A stretch of DNA of 64,000 bases. Origin: Amycolatopsis umgeniensis. Lineage in GTDB: Bacteria; Actinomycetota; Actinomycetes; Mycobacteriales; Pseudonocardiaceae. The stretch covers positions 2,418,001-2,482,000 of the forward strand of contig NZ_JACHMX010000001.1 in assembly GCF_014205155.1 (NCBI RefSeq), read 5' to 3'. Position numbers and translations under genes: made by a program. Below, one piece after another: positions 1 to 7,543 of the stretch. Below the pieces are notes generated by a model. It did not search any database. It was given only the letters and a program-made list of their open reading frames with translations, and was not told where the DNA came from. Within the stretch, counting starts at the first letter, position 1. Each line of letters begins with the position of its first letter.

Positions 1-1
1 C

Positions 2-691
2 AGGCAGGAAAGAAGGCGTCAGGACGCGCTGAAGGAGATCCACGCGGCCGTGCGCGCGCTGCTGGTCGAGCAGGGATCGGCGGCGGTGACCATCAACGCG
101 GTCGCCAGGAAGGTGGGCATGAGCGGCCCCGCGCTCTACCACTACTACGCGGGCCACGAAGAACTCGTCGGCGCCGTGACCGCCGACTTCTTCCGCGAGC
201 TGACCACCGTCCTGGAACAGGCGCGCGACACCCACGCCGCCGCCCCGGTCGGCGATCGCATCCTCGAGGTGTGCCGGGCCCTGCGGACCTGGGCGATCAC
301 GCATCCGGCCGAATTCGGCTGGATCTTCGCGAGCCCGATCGCCCCGCCCGACAGGCAGCAGAGCTCACCCCGGCACGAGGCAGGACAACGGTTCGAGAAC
401 GTCCTGCTCGAGCTGACCACCGAACTCTGGCGGAGCAAGCCCTTCCCGGTACCCGATCCGTCCGAACTTCCCCCGGCGCTCCGCAAACAGCTGATCGCCT
501 ACTCCGCCACCATCGAAGGACGTCTCCCGCCCGAGGCCGCGCACGTCTTCCTGACCTGCTGGACCCGGCTGTACGGCTTGCTGTGCATGGAAGTCCTGCA
601 TCAGCTCGACTTCGCCTACACCGATCTGGAACCCGTCTTCGAAGACTGCCTGCTCAGCCTCGCCGACGCCCTCGGACTGGACAGGGACTGA
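2..691 (+). CDS. TetR-family transcriptional regulator, 5' end cut by window edge
   Basis: The frame is open back to base 2, so the true start lies outside the window; the GTG at 50 is only the first internal start codon. The visible protein has a TetR-type helix-turn-helix near its beginning (TINAVARKVGMSGPALYHYY) and a long helical ligand-binding half with the TetR_C_33-like segment ending ALGLDRD. Such proteins are dimeric repressors released by a small ligand. It converges on the membrane-protein gene that ends 6 bp downstream. Target and ligand cannot be read from the sequence. Confidence 0.88.
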   Translation, partial: RQERRRQDALKEIHAAVRALLVEQGSAAVTINAVARKVGMSGPALYHYYAGHEELVGAVTADFFRELTTVLEQARDTHAAAPVGDRILEVCRALRTWAITHPAEFGWIFASPIAPPDRQQSSPRHEAGQRFENVLLELTTELWRSKPFPVPDPSELPPALRKQLIAYSATIEGRLPPEAAHVFLTCWTRLYGLLCMEVLHQLDFAYTDLEPVFEDCLLSLADALGLDRD

Positions 692-697
692 CCGGCG

Positions 698-2683
698 CTA
701 CTCGCCGCGCCTGAGCACGGCGGTGAACGCGACCACCAGCATGGTCGCGACGACCCAGCCCACGATCACCAGCCCGCTCGCCAGGAATTGCGCGACGCCG
801 TGCGCGACCCATTTGCCGTAGCCGAAATCGATGAACGGGATCATCGTGTCGATCACGTACAAGATCGGATGGAAATCCGGTGCGCCAGTGGTCTTTTCGA
901 AGAAGTAGGGCGATCTGCGGCTGAGCAGGTCCACGGACACGGTGCCCACCACGAGGACCAGGAAACTCCACCCCGCGGCGAGCCACGGCCGGTAGCCGTA
1001 CCCCGTGACGGACCCGAAGAAAGCGCTCCACACGAAAGACAGCACGCCTCGCCACCCGGAAGCCTGGCTCAGGCGCACTTTCTGCGCTTCGACCAACACC
1101 TTCCTTGCCGATTCCGCGTACCCCTTGTCCCGGTACGTCCTCGCGAGCTGACTGTACGGTTGCGCCGCGTAGCCCTCGGGATCCCCGGAGATCATCCGCA
1201 AGCGCTCCTGCACCGTCACGGCGGGCGGTTCCGGATGCAGCGACTCGTACTTCAGGCCGTCTTGGAGGACCCGGGAAGCCCGGAACCGCTCGTTGTCCCA
1301 AATCCTGCCGAACGAAGCCCCGCGAAGGTCGACGTTGCCCACCAGCGCGGCCGGGAGCAGCACCCCGTCACCCTTGATCGAAGCACTGCGCAGAGAGACG
1401 GCGTCAAGAGCGTCCGACTCGACTGTCGCCCCGTTCAAGCCGAACTGACCTTCGACGGCGACACCGGCGAAGCGCAGCGTGCCGTCGGCGCGCGCACCGT
1501 CCCGGAAATACAGAGAACCACCGACCCGCAGGTGATCCGCCGCGATGGCGTGCTGCCCGGGGTTGACGAACTCGCCCGCGTCGAAATTCAACTGCTTGCC
1601 GACGGTCGCTCCCAGCAACCGGAGCTCACCATCCGATCTGAAATCGGATCTGAAGAAGGCCGAACCGCCGATGTTCGCCCCGTCGGCGTTGACGGATCTG
1701 AGTCCGGGAGAGTAAACCCGTCCGCCGTCGAAGTTCACCGTGTTCGCCACTTCCACCTGCGACAGGTCGACCATCCCGTTCGCCTCGAACCCCGCTCCGC
1801 ACCGCAGGTCGCCTATGTCGGCGCTACTGAGGTTGAGCGCGGTCCCACCCTGACATTCGAGGCGGGCACCGTCGAAATAGACGACCCCGTCCACGATCGC
1901 GCCATGCAAACTGACCTGTCCCTCCGAAGAGAAACCGGAACGGGCGAAAACCGCCCCTTTGATCGTGGCACGGTCCAACGACAGGCAGGTGGCACCCGGG
2001 TTGACGAACTTCCCACCGCTGAACTCCAGGGAGCGATTGACCCGGACTCCGAACATCGTCACGGACCCGTACGAACGGAAGCCCGCGTCGCAGAACACGG
2101 ATCCACCGACTTCCGCGTCCTCCAGACTCAGGCTTTGCAGGCCCAGCGCACCCAGTTCGGCCCCGCGGAAGCTCACCGCGCCGCGGATCCGTGACCGCAG
2201 CAGGTTGACGGTCTTGTCGGATTTGACGTAACCACACTCGAAATCGCCGTCGACAGTGAGGTTATGCGCGTCTATGCCCCCCCTGAACACGCTGCTGTTG
2301 AGCCTGACGTAGGGCGCACTCGCGTCCCGGAACAGAACCGGCCCCTGCGCGTAGGTGAATCTGCACGAAACCAACTCCAAGGGGCACCGCATGACGACAC
2401 CGCGAAGATCGAGATGGTCGGGAATCGTCGCCCCGTACAGGCGAACGGCCCGGACGGACTTCACTTCACCGTCTTCGCCGACACTCAGTTCACCGTGTCC
2501 GGACAGCAACTGGTAGAGGACTTGCGCCCGGATGTGGTTCTCCCGCGAAGGCTCGTCCTTCCGGACAGGGCCAAAGGTCGCGTTGGCCGCCTCCCACCGG
2601 TTTCCCGTCATCGAGCACTCGACCAACTCCAGCTCCGCGGCGCTGAGTTCGTCAGGCGTGAGACAAGCAGGACCAGACCGCAT
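698..2683 (-). CDS. Large pentapeptide-like repeat protein with C-terminal membrane helices
   Basis: This 661-aa protein has a long central domain (about residues 70-460) of short repeated motifs such as LNLSSADIG, FDGGR, GATVGKQLNFDAG and LRGASFG. They resemble a degenerate right-handed beta-helix of the pentapeptide-repeat type. After a helical linker (about 490-550) come two to three hydrophobic segments (WLAAGWSFLVLVVG and ASGLVIVGWVVATMLVVAF), so the helix domain is tethered to the membrane. GGAGG lies 5 bp before the ATG. Homologues in actinomycetes are often labelled membrane-associated oxidoreductase, but I see no nucleotide- or metal-binding motif supporting that. Function unknown; a scaffold or sensing role is only a guess. 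Confidence 0.8.
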   Translation of the reverse strand: MRSGPACLTPDELSAAELELVECSMTGNRWEAANATFGPVRKDEPSRENHIRAQVLYQLLSGHGELSVGEDGEVKSVRAVRLYGATIPDHLDLRGVVMRCPLELVSCRFTYAQGPVLFRDASAPYVRLNSSVFRGGIDAHNLTVDGDFECGYVKSDKTVNLLRSRIRGAVSFRGAELGALGLQSLSLEDAEVGGSVFCDAGFRSYGSVTMFGVRVNRSLEFSGGKFVNPGATCLSLDRATIKGAVFARSGFSSEGQVSLHGAIVDGVVYFDGARLECQGGTALNLSSADIGDLRCGAGFEANGMVDLSQVEVANTVNFDGGRVYSPGLRSVNADGANIGGSAFFRSDFRSDGELRLLGATVGKQLNFDAGEFVNPGQHAIAADHLRVGGSLYFRDGARADGTLRFAGVAVEGQFGLNGATVESDALDAVSLRSASIKGDGVLLPAALVGNVDLRGASFGRIWDNERFRASRVLQDGLKYESLHPEPPAVTVQERLRMISGDPEGYAAQPYSQLARTYRDKGYAESARKVLVEAQKVRLSQASGWRGVLSFVWSAFFGSVTGYGYRPWLAAGWSFLVLVVGTVSVDLLSRRSPYFFEKTTGAPDFHPILYVIDTMIPFIDFGYGKWVAHGVAQFLASGLVIVGWVVATMLVVAFTAVLRRGE

Positions 2684-2763
2684 CGAACCTCCAGGATTCT
2701 CCGCATGCAGTCGTTCGGACCCGCTCGTTCGCTACAGGACCCGCCGCATCGTCTAGATGCCGT

Positions 2764-2779
2764 CATCATTCGGATGATG
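2764..2779. promoter_or_regulatory. Small inverted repeat upstream of SRPBCC gene
   Basis: CATCAT-TCGG-ATGATG forms a 6-bp inverted repeat in the 189-bp gap between the divergent pentapeptide-like and SRPBCC genes. It could be a regulator binding site for either; no regulator can be assigned. Confidence 0.3.
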
Positions 2780-2872
2780 GCGACGTCCATGACTTGGCCG
2801 TGACACCTGAAGTGTGAGAGCTCCCTGACCGGGTATCCGCGACAAACCGATATCCAGCCCAGGAGGACCTCC

Positions 2873-3310
2873 ATGGTCGAAGTCACCCGGAATTTCACCG
2901 TCGATGCCACCCCGCAGGTCGTCGTCGATTACCTGCGCGACTTCTCCCGCGCCGTCGAATGGGATCCGGGCACGGTGACCTGCGAACAGACCAGCCCCGG
3001 CCCGGTCGCCGTCGGTACCCGGTGGCGCAACGTGTCCGAGATCGCCGGGATGAAGACCGAGCTGACCTACGAGCTCACCCGCCTCGAACCCGGCCGGGTC
3101 GTCTTCGTCGGCAAGAACGACACCGCGACCTCCACTGACGACATCACGGTCACCACCGGCGAAAACGGGACGGCTGAGCTCACCTACCACGCCACCATCG
3201 AATTCCATGGCGCGGCGAAACTCGCCTCCCCCATCGCCAAGCTCGTGTTCGAAAAGATCGGCAAGGACACCGAGGACAGCCTCACCCGGATTTTCGACAC
3301 CAAGAAATGA
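2873..3310 (+). CDS. SRPBCC (START/Bet v1-like) family protein
   Basis: The 145-aa protein has the layout of a polyketide-cyclase/SRPBCC protein: an N-terminal strand (VEVTRNFTVDATPQVVVDYL), a helix around FSRAVEWDPG, and a beta-sheet ending in a long C-terminal helix (GKDTEDSLTRIFDTKK). The fold makes a hydrophobic cavity for lipids or aromatic ligands; no ligand can be named. AGGAGG precedes the ATG by about 6 bp. A DUF4383 membrane-protein gene follows after 25 bp, probably on the same transcript. Confidence 0.85.
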   Translation: MVEVTRNFTVDATPQVVVDYLRDFSRAVEWDPGTVTCEQTSPGPVAVGTRWRNVSEIAGMKTELTYELTRLEPGRVVFVGKNDTATSTDDITVTTGENGTAELTYHATIEFHGAAKLASPIAKLVFEKIGKDTEDSLTRIFDTKK

Positions 3311-3335
3311 ATTCCCACGAGACGGAGGTTCTCCG

Positions 3336-3761
3336 ATGGGCAAATCGATGACACTGTCTTCTCTCCGCGTGACGGTGCTGGTTCTGGCGCTCGTCCACCT
3401 CGCCATCGGTGTCCTCGGCTTCTTCTTCATGCCGGAGAACAACCAGACCGGAGAGAACACGGTCTGGATCTTCAGCGCGACCGGCATACTGGACCTCCTG
3501 CGCACCGCGACGGGGGTGATCGGGCTCGTCGCGGTGCTGAGGCCGGCCCTGATCTCCCTCTACACCTGGTTCGTATTCGTGGCTTTCGCCGGGCTCACCG
3601 GCTTCGGCGTCCTCTCCGCGGCCACGACGTCGGCCGGAGACGCGGTCAATCTGAACTGGGCGGACAACGTCCTTCACGCGCTGACCTCGCTCACGGCCCT
3701 CGTCGTCGCGATCTTCACCATCCAGCGGACGCGCCGGACGTCGAACGCGGTGCCCGAATAA
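3336..3761 (+). CDS. DUF4383 family membrane protein
   Basis: The 141-aa protein has four hydrophobic segments (about residues 10-30, 45-65, 72-92 and 110-130) and the family signature NLNWADNVLHALTSLTAL in the last third. ACGGAGG lies 8 bp before the ATG at 3336; the frame extends upstream into the SRPBCC gene, but that part has no start signal and is not protein-like. It follows the SRPBCC gene by 25 bp and probably shares its mRNA. The family is common in actinobacteria and has no known function. Confidence 0.8.
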   Translation: MGKSMTLSSLRVTVLVLALVHLAIGVLGFFFMPENNQTGENTVWIFSATGILDLLRTATGVIGLVAVLRPALISLYTWFVFVAFAGLTGFGVLSAATTSAGDAVNLNWADNVLHALTSLTALVVAIFTIQRTRRTSNAVPE

Positions 3762-3815
3762 CGACCGATTTCCGCGCCAACCTCGCCCGCGACACCGTGC
3801 ATCGCGCCGACGGCG

Positions 3816-4079
3816 TTGTTCGACGAGGAGAACCAAGAGCACAACAACACCGTCTGGCATCTGTCCGACGGGCCGGACGGGGCCAAGGGCGGCTGGAGCT
3901 CCGGCGAAGACGGCATCGACTACCTGATGGATCCCGAAGCGCTCGGCGGACCTGGTACCGCGCCCAAGCCCGACCCAGCCCTCTACGGCACCTACGCGCC
4001 GGTCCAGGACGCGGTGGGCACAGTCAAGGGCAAGGCCAAAGCCGTGAAACAGAAGGCCACCAAGAAGTCCAAGAGCTGA
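3816..4079 (+). CDS. Small hypothetical protein with acidic head and lysine-rich tail
   Basis: An 87-aa frame starts at TTG 3816; no other start codon lies further upstream in frame, and an internal ATG exists at codon 38. The N-terminal half is rich in Asp, Glu and Gly; the last 20 residues are basic (KGKAKAVKQKATKKSKS). I do not recognise a family. Codon usage is typical of the genome, which favours a real gene, but the TTG start has no good ribosome site. It may be the surviving 3' part of a longer gene. Confidence 0.45.
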   Translation: MFDEENQEHNNTVWHLSDGPDGAKGGWSSGEDGIDYLMDPEALGGPGTAPKPDPALYGTYAPVQDAVGTVKGKAKAVKQKATKKSKS

Positions 4080-4116
4080 CGCCGAAGGCCCCTTCCGCAC
4101 TCCGCGAGAGGAGCCT

Positions 4117-4728
4117 TCAGTTGTCGCGTTGCCGTCGGCTTTCCAGCGCCTCTTGCCTGACCTGCCCGGCATGGTCGCCGATGGCACCGAGACGGTCGGC
4201 GAAGCCGGCGTGCTTCCCGGTCAAGTGGGTGCGGAAATCGGCCAACGGCGCCAGGAGGTCGGCCGCGTCGTCCTCACCGAGGGCCGTACTGAGCCTGTCC
4301 GCGCTGCGCCGCCCCTCTTTGGTCAGACCGTCCAGCCCCTCCGCTTGCCCGGCGAGCCGGCGCAGGACCGCCGAGTTGCGCCGCGCCCAGTCGGTGACCG
4401 CACGGTCGCCGGCACGCCGGTCGCGTTCCGCGTCGACGCGCGCTTCGCCGGTGTGCTCGCCTGTCGCCGACGGCCGCAGGCGCAGAAACCGCCGCTCCGC
4501 CGCCTGACGACTCGCCACCCCCAACGCGGGCGCGAGCGCGGTCCAACTGGCGCCACCGGAACGAGCCGCCGCGATCAGCTCCGGCTCCCAGGCCGAAAGC
4601 TCCTCACGTGCCATGCGCAAGGAAGACAGCGCGGCCAGCAGCACCGCCGAATCCACGGCATCCGAACGGGCGGCCACGACCACGTCGTGCAGGGCCTGGA
4701 CCCGATGGGCGAGATCGTCCTCGGTCAT
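4117..4728 (-). CDS. Hsp18 transcriptional regulator (RheA-like), divergent from hsp20
   Basis: The 203-aa protein starts at ATG 4728, with GAGAGG 6 bp upstream; a second ATG lies at 4734. It resembles the actinobacterial proteins annotated as HSP18 transcriptional regulator: a helical N-terminus, an HTH-like segment (SWTALAPALGVASRQAAERR, about residues 65-85) and a helical C-terminal half. It is transcribed away from an Hsp20 gene, and the shared intergenic region carries a perfect palindrome of the type described for RheA, the thermosensing repressor of hsp18 in Streptomyces albus. I infer heat-relieved repression of hsp20 and of itself. The family match is from recalled sequence features, not a search. 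Confidence 0.7.
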   Translation of the reverse strand: MTEDDLAHRVQALHDVVVAARSDAVDSAVLLAALSSLRMAREELSAWEPELIAAARSGGASWTALAPALGVASRQAAERRFLRLRPSATGEHTGEARVDAERDRRAGDRAVTDWARRNSAVLRRLAGQAEGLDGLTKEGRRSADRLSTALGEDDAADLLAPLADFRTHLTGKHAGFADRLGAIGDHAGQVRQEALESRRQRDN

Positions 4729-4754
4729 AGTCATCCTCTCGACGACTTCAGTGT

Positions 4755-4773
4755 TGTCATCGTTTCGATGACA
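4755..4773. promoter_or_regulatory. RheA-type heat-shock operator TGTCATC-N5-GATGACA
   Basis: A perfect palindrome (TGTCATC, GTTTC, GATGACA; in fact 8-bp arms with a 3-bp centre) lies midway between the divergent repressor and hsp20 genes. It matches the inverted repeat I recall for RheA binding upstream of Streptomyces hsp18. It is not a CIRCE or HAIR element. Confidence 0.75.
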
Positions 4774-4828
4774 TGCTAGAACAGTGGGGCGTGTTGACAC
4801 CAGACAACGAACCCAGGAGGTGGAATCG

Positions 4829-5269
4829 ATGTTGATGCGCACCGACCCGTTCCGCGAGCTGGACCGGCTGGCCCAGCAGATGTTCGGCGCGGCGAGCCAG
4901 GGAACCTGGTCCAAACCCGCCGCGATGCCGATGGACGCCTACCGCGACGGCGACGAGTTCGTGGCCTGCTTCGATCTTCCCGGGGTCGCCCCCGACGCGA
5001 TCGAACTCGACATCGAACGCAACGTCCTCACCGTCAAAGCGGAACGACGCCCGGCCACCGGCGGCGACGTCCAGATGCAGGTCACCGAACGTCCGCTCGG
5101 CGTGTTCTCCCGCCAGCTGTTCCTCGGGGACGCGCTCGACACCGAACGCATCCGGGCCGACTACACGGCCGGCGTGCTGACCTTGCGCATCCCGATCGCC
5201 GAGAAGGCCAAACCCCGGCGTATCGAAGTCACCGGCACCGAGACCGACCGCAGGGAAATCCAGGCCTGA
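4829..5269 (+). CDS. Hsp20/alpha-crystallin small heat-shock protein
   Basis: The 146-aa protein starts at ATG 4829, 9 bp after AGGAGG. An N-terminal amphipathic stretch ([13 protein letters not shown]) is followed by an alpha-crystallin domain (about residues 30-125) with the usual DLPGV, a beta-strand LTVKAERR and the conserved [13 protein letters not shown] (here [14 protein letters not shown]), then a short charged tail. Small Hsps are cytoplasmic oligomeric holdases. Promoter and operator are shared with the divergent RheA-like gene, implying heat induction by derepression. A 12-bp hairpin follows the stop. Confidence 0.95.
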   Translation: MLMRTDPFRELDRLAQQMFGAASQGTWSKPAAMPMDAYRDGDEFVACFDLPGVAPDAIELDIERNVLTVKAERRPATGGDVQMQVTERPLGVFSRQLFLGDALDTERIRADYTAGVLTLRIPIAEKAKPRRIEVTGTETDRREIQA

Positions 5270-5277
5270 CAGCACAT

Positions 5278-5314
5278 CCGAGGTGGGGCGGGGCGAGTAC
5301 CGGCCCCACCTCGG
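5278..5314 (+). terminator. Stem-loop after hsp20
   Basis: CCGAGGTGGGGC (5278-5289) pairs perfectly with GCCCCACCTCGG (5303-5314) across a 13-nt loop. There is no T-run, as is common for actinobacterial terminators. Confidence 0.65.
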
Positions 5315-5341
5315 GAGGCTCCGAGACCCCAGGGACCCGCG

Positions 5342-5782
5342 TTGACCGCCATGTTCGCCTTGCCGAGCCGTCACCCTCATCTGTCGCTCGATGCCGTGTG
5401 GGGCTACCTCGCCGAAGTCACGGATGCCCTGGGCGTCGGCCTGGAGTCGTGCACAGTCGACCACGACACCCCCGTGACCGCCTACGTTGCCCTCGACGAG
5501 GAGTTCCGCGCCCACCCCGGATGCGACACCGCCCTGGTGTGGAACGAAACCCACGGCTGGGCAGCCGCGATCGAGAACCACTCCGATGGAGAACTCGTCG
5601 TCATCCGGTACCTCGGCGGAGACACCATCGCTCCCCCGGCGGACCGCGTCTCACGCTTCATCACAGCCCTGCGCGAGGGCGACGAGGTCACTGGACGACT
5701 TCGTCGGCCTTCCCTGCGGACACCGACCGGTCCCGCCGATCTCGAAATCGTTCTCAGGCAACGCACGAAAGCGTCCTGGTGA
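5342..5782 (+). CDS. DUF6292 family protein
   Basis: A 146-aa soluble protein from TTG 5342; ATG 5351 is an alternative start and neither has a strong ribosome site. The core (TALVWNETHGWAAAIENHSD, then a beta-strand and RYLGGDTIAPPADRVSRFI) matches the small DUF6292 proteins of actinomycetes as I recall them. Function is unknown; these genes often sit near regulators or stress genes. The stop overlaps a possible GTG start (5779) of the STAS-domain gene, suggesting coupling. Confidence 0.65.
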   Translation: MTAMFALPSRHPHLSLDAVWGYLAEVTDALGVGLESCTVDHDTPVTAYVALDEEFRAHPGCDTALVWNETHGWAAAIENHSDGELVVIRYLGGDTIAPPADRVSRFITALREGDEVTGRLRRPSLRTPTGPADLEIVLRQRTKASW

Positions 5783-5805
5783 ACAAGCCCGCGAAGGAAG
5801 GCGAC

Positions 5806-6216
5806 ATGGGCACGGAAGACCAGGATCGCGCGGCGAGCCGCTTGCCCGGCGATCAGCGGGACGCGCTCCAGGTGAGCGTCACCCGGCTGGGCGACGGACG
5901 AGTGGTCGTGACCGCCGCCGGAGACCTCGACATGGCGACCGCCCCACTCTTCGAGAACGCGGTGTCAGCCGAACCGGGACCCACCACCACCGCGGTGGTG
6001 GTGGACCTCTCCGGCCTCACGTTCCTCGCCTCGGCGGGGATCACCGAACTGGTCGCCCTCAACACCCGGATACCGGCGGCCGGCGCGCGACTGCTGCTGA
6101 TCCCCGGCTCCCGGATCGTACGGCGACCGCTCGAACTCATGGGGCTGCTCGACCTCTTCTCGGTATATCCGGACCAGGCCGCCGCGCTCGACGCCGCACC
6201 GATCACGAGCGCCTGA
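5806..6216 (+). CDS. STAS-domain anti-sigma factor antagonist
   Basis: The 136-aa protein (ATG 5806 after GAAGGAAG; GTG 5779 overlapping the previous stop is an alternative) is a single STAS domain. It has a first strand LQVSVTRLGDGRVVVTAAGD, the helix after GDLDMATAPLFENAV, and the conserved VVVDLSGLTFLASAGITELV. Ser of LASAGI is the residue phosphorylated by partner kinases in SpoIIAA/RsbV proteins. It should bind an anti-sigma kinase and free a stress sigma factor; no kinase or sigma gene is present here. Location beside hsp20 fits a stress role. Confidence 0.88.
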   Translation: MGTEDQDRAASRLPGDQRDALQVSVTRLGDGRVVVTAAGDLDMATAPLFENAVSAEPGPTTTAVVVDLSGLTFLASAGITELVALNTRIPAAGARLLLIPGSRIVRRPLELMGLLDLFSVYPDQAAALDAAPITSA

Positions 6217-6284
6217 GAAAGGCCCAGCCGCCGTTCGTCACGAGTTGTCCGGATCGCCGTGGGTGCGGGCGAGTGCGACGTCCG

Positions 6285-6497
6285 GCGCGATTTCGCGCCG
6301 GGCAGGAGCCGGAGATCGCGGAACTGCGCAAGCTCGGCGCGCGCGTCCACACACGACGGATCGAGCCGTCCGACGTCCGGTCCGCGGGCACCGCCGGGCG
6401 GCGGCGATTCCACGTGTGCGCACCGCCAGGCTTGACCCGGTCGGTACTGGAATGGGTCGGAGACGAGCACTTGCGATGCGCGACCTTCACGTACTGA
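6285..6497 (+). pseudogene. Fragment resembling the C-terminus of an NAD(P)-binding oxidoreductase
   Basis: About 70 codons ending at TGA 6497 read like a protein tail: EPEIAELRKLGARVHTRRIE, then RRFHVCAPPGLTRSVLEWVG and a terminal ATFTY. The HVCxPPG pattern recalls the C-terminal NAD-binding lobe of ferredoxin-reductase-type flavoproteins, which usually read YxCGPP. No start codon or upstream domain exists, and the frame runs backwards into the STAS gene in another register. I take it as a gene remnant; the family call is tentative. Confidence 0.35.
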
Positions 6498-6610
6498 ACC
6501 CGCAACGGACAGTGCTGTCGTGAATCCCAGGAGCGCGGAGCGATCTCGGACGATTCTCCGGGGTGGCGCGAGCGGTCGCTGGCAACACCGACTTCGGCTG
6601 GTCGCGGGTC

Positions 6611-6659
6611 CGTGAAGGCCTCCTTCCCTACCCTGAAAGTAGTGAAGGAGGCCTTCACG
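6611..6659. repeat. Intergenic palindrome, GAAGG-CC-CCTTC family
   Basis: CGTGAAGGCCTCCTTC (6611-6626) pairs perfectly with GAAGGAGGCCTTCACG (6644-6659); the loop contains a smaller CTAC/GTAG stem. It belongs to the same family as the hairpins at 37678, 48849 and 55047. Confidence 0.75.
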
Positions 6660-6719
6660 TCCTGCGGTGCCGAGGTTGCGAAAGCGATCGGCCGGGTCTC
6701 ACCCCTCACGGCACGACGA

Positions 6720-6753
6720 CGGCCGGCGGATCCCCTGCTGAATCCGCCGGCCG
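6720..6753. terminator. Stem-loop downstream of TetR gene
   Basis: CGGCCGGCGGAT (6720-6731) and ATCCGCCGGCCG (6742-6753) form a 12-bp stem with a 10-nt loop, well placed to end the leftward MpaB-TetR transcript. Confidence 0.6.
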
Positions 6754-6916
6754 CGCGGCGCGCTCACACGCGCCGTCGGCGACACCCCCGTTCGCTACCC
6801 ACCACCCCGGCTCCTCGGGGCGCCCTCCCCACTGTCATCGGCCGGTCCTCATGACGACTTGATTGGACAGAATCCCTACTACGGTCCTGTTTTTCGGATC
6901 CCGCACAAGGCGACGC

Positions 6917-7543
6917 TCAGGCGTGCGCCGAACGGTTCACCGGCTCGAACAGGGCCGTGACCGTGGACGCCAGCCGTTCGACGTCGACCGCGCCCGGGTC
7001 GGTGAGCAGCAACCGTCCGAAGTACTCGCCGATCGCGATGAGGGAATGCGCGATCACCGCGGGATCGACGTCCGGCTTGGGTTTCCGCCCGGCGACGGAC
7101 ATCTCCACGATCGTCTGGATCCGCTCGCGGACGACGTCCCGGTTGCGATCGATCCGCTTTCGCACGATTTCCGGCGCCTCGACCGAGATCAGGAAGATCG
7201 GCTTCCAGGTGAGCGGATCGGCGGTGACCATCGTGGCCAGCGCGGTGATCGTCCGCCTCAGGTACGCGGCCGGGTCGAGCAGGTCGACCTCGGTCGAGAT
7301 CGTGGTCAGCAGCTGCTGCACCACCCGCTGTTCCTGCCGTTCCAGCAAAGCCTTCAGCAACGCGTCGAGCCCGTCGAACACGTTGTAGACGACAGGCCTC
7401 GTGACATCCAGCTCCCGCGCGACGCGATCGATCGACACGGCGCGGTACCCCTCGTCGGCGATGATCCGCAAAGCCGCGTCGAGCAGCTGTGTCCTTCGCT
7501 GCTCGACGGGCATCCGCGCGGTGTACGGCCGCCGTCCGCTCAT
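6917..7543 (-). CDS. TetR-family regulator in operon with MpaB oxygenase
   Basis: The 208-aa protein has an N-terminal TetR HTH (LLDAALRIIADEGYRAVSID, then VARELDVTRPVVYNVF) and an all-helical ligand domain. Its ATG overlaps the TGA of the upstream oxygenase gene (ATGA), so the two are co-translated. It probably represses its own operon through repeats found upstream of the oxygenase gene (8653-8687). The inducer is unknown. Confidence 0.9.
   Translation of the reverse strand: MSGRRPYTARMPVEQRRTQLLDAALRIIADEGYRAVSIDRVARELDVTRPVVYNVFDGLDALLKALLERQEQRVVQQLLTTISTEVDLLDPAAYLRRTITALATMVTADPLTWKPIFLISVEAPEIVRKRIDRNRDVVRERIQTIVEMSVAGRKPKPDVDPAVIAHSLIAIGEYFGRLLLTDPGAVDVERLASTVTALFEPVNRSAHA

Noticed and set aside
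4755..4773. CIRCE or HAIR heat-shock element at hsp20
   Set aside because: CIRCE is TTAGCACTC-N9-GAGTGCTAA and HAIR is CTTGAGT-N7-ACTCAAG; neither matches, whereas the RheA-type repeat does.
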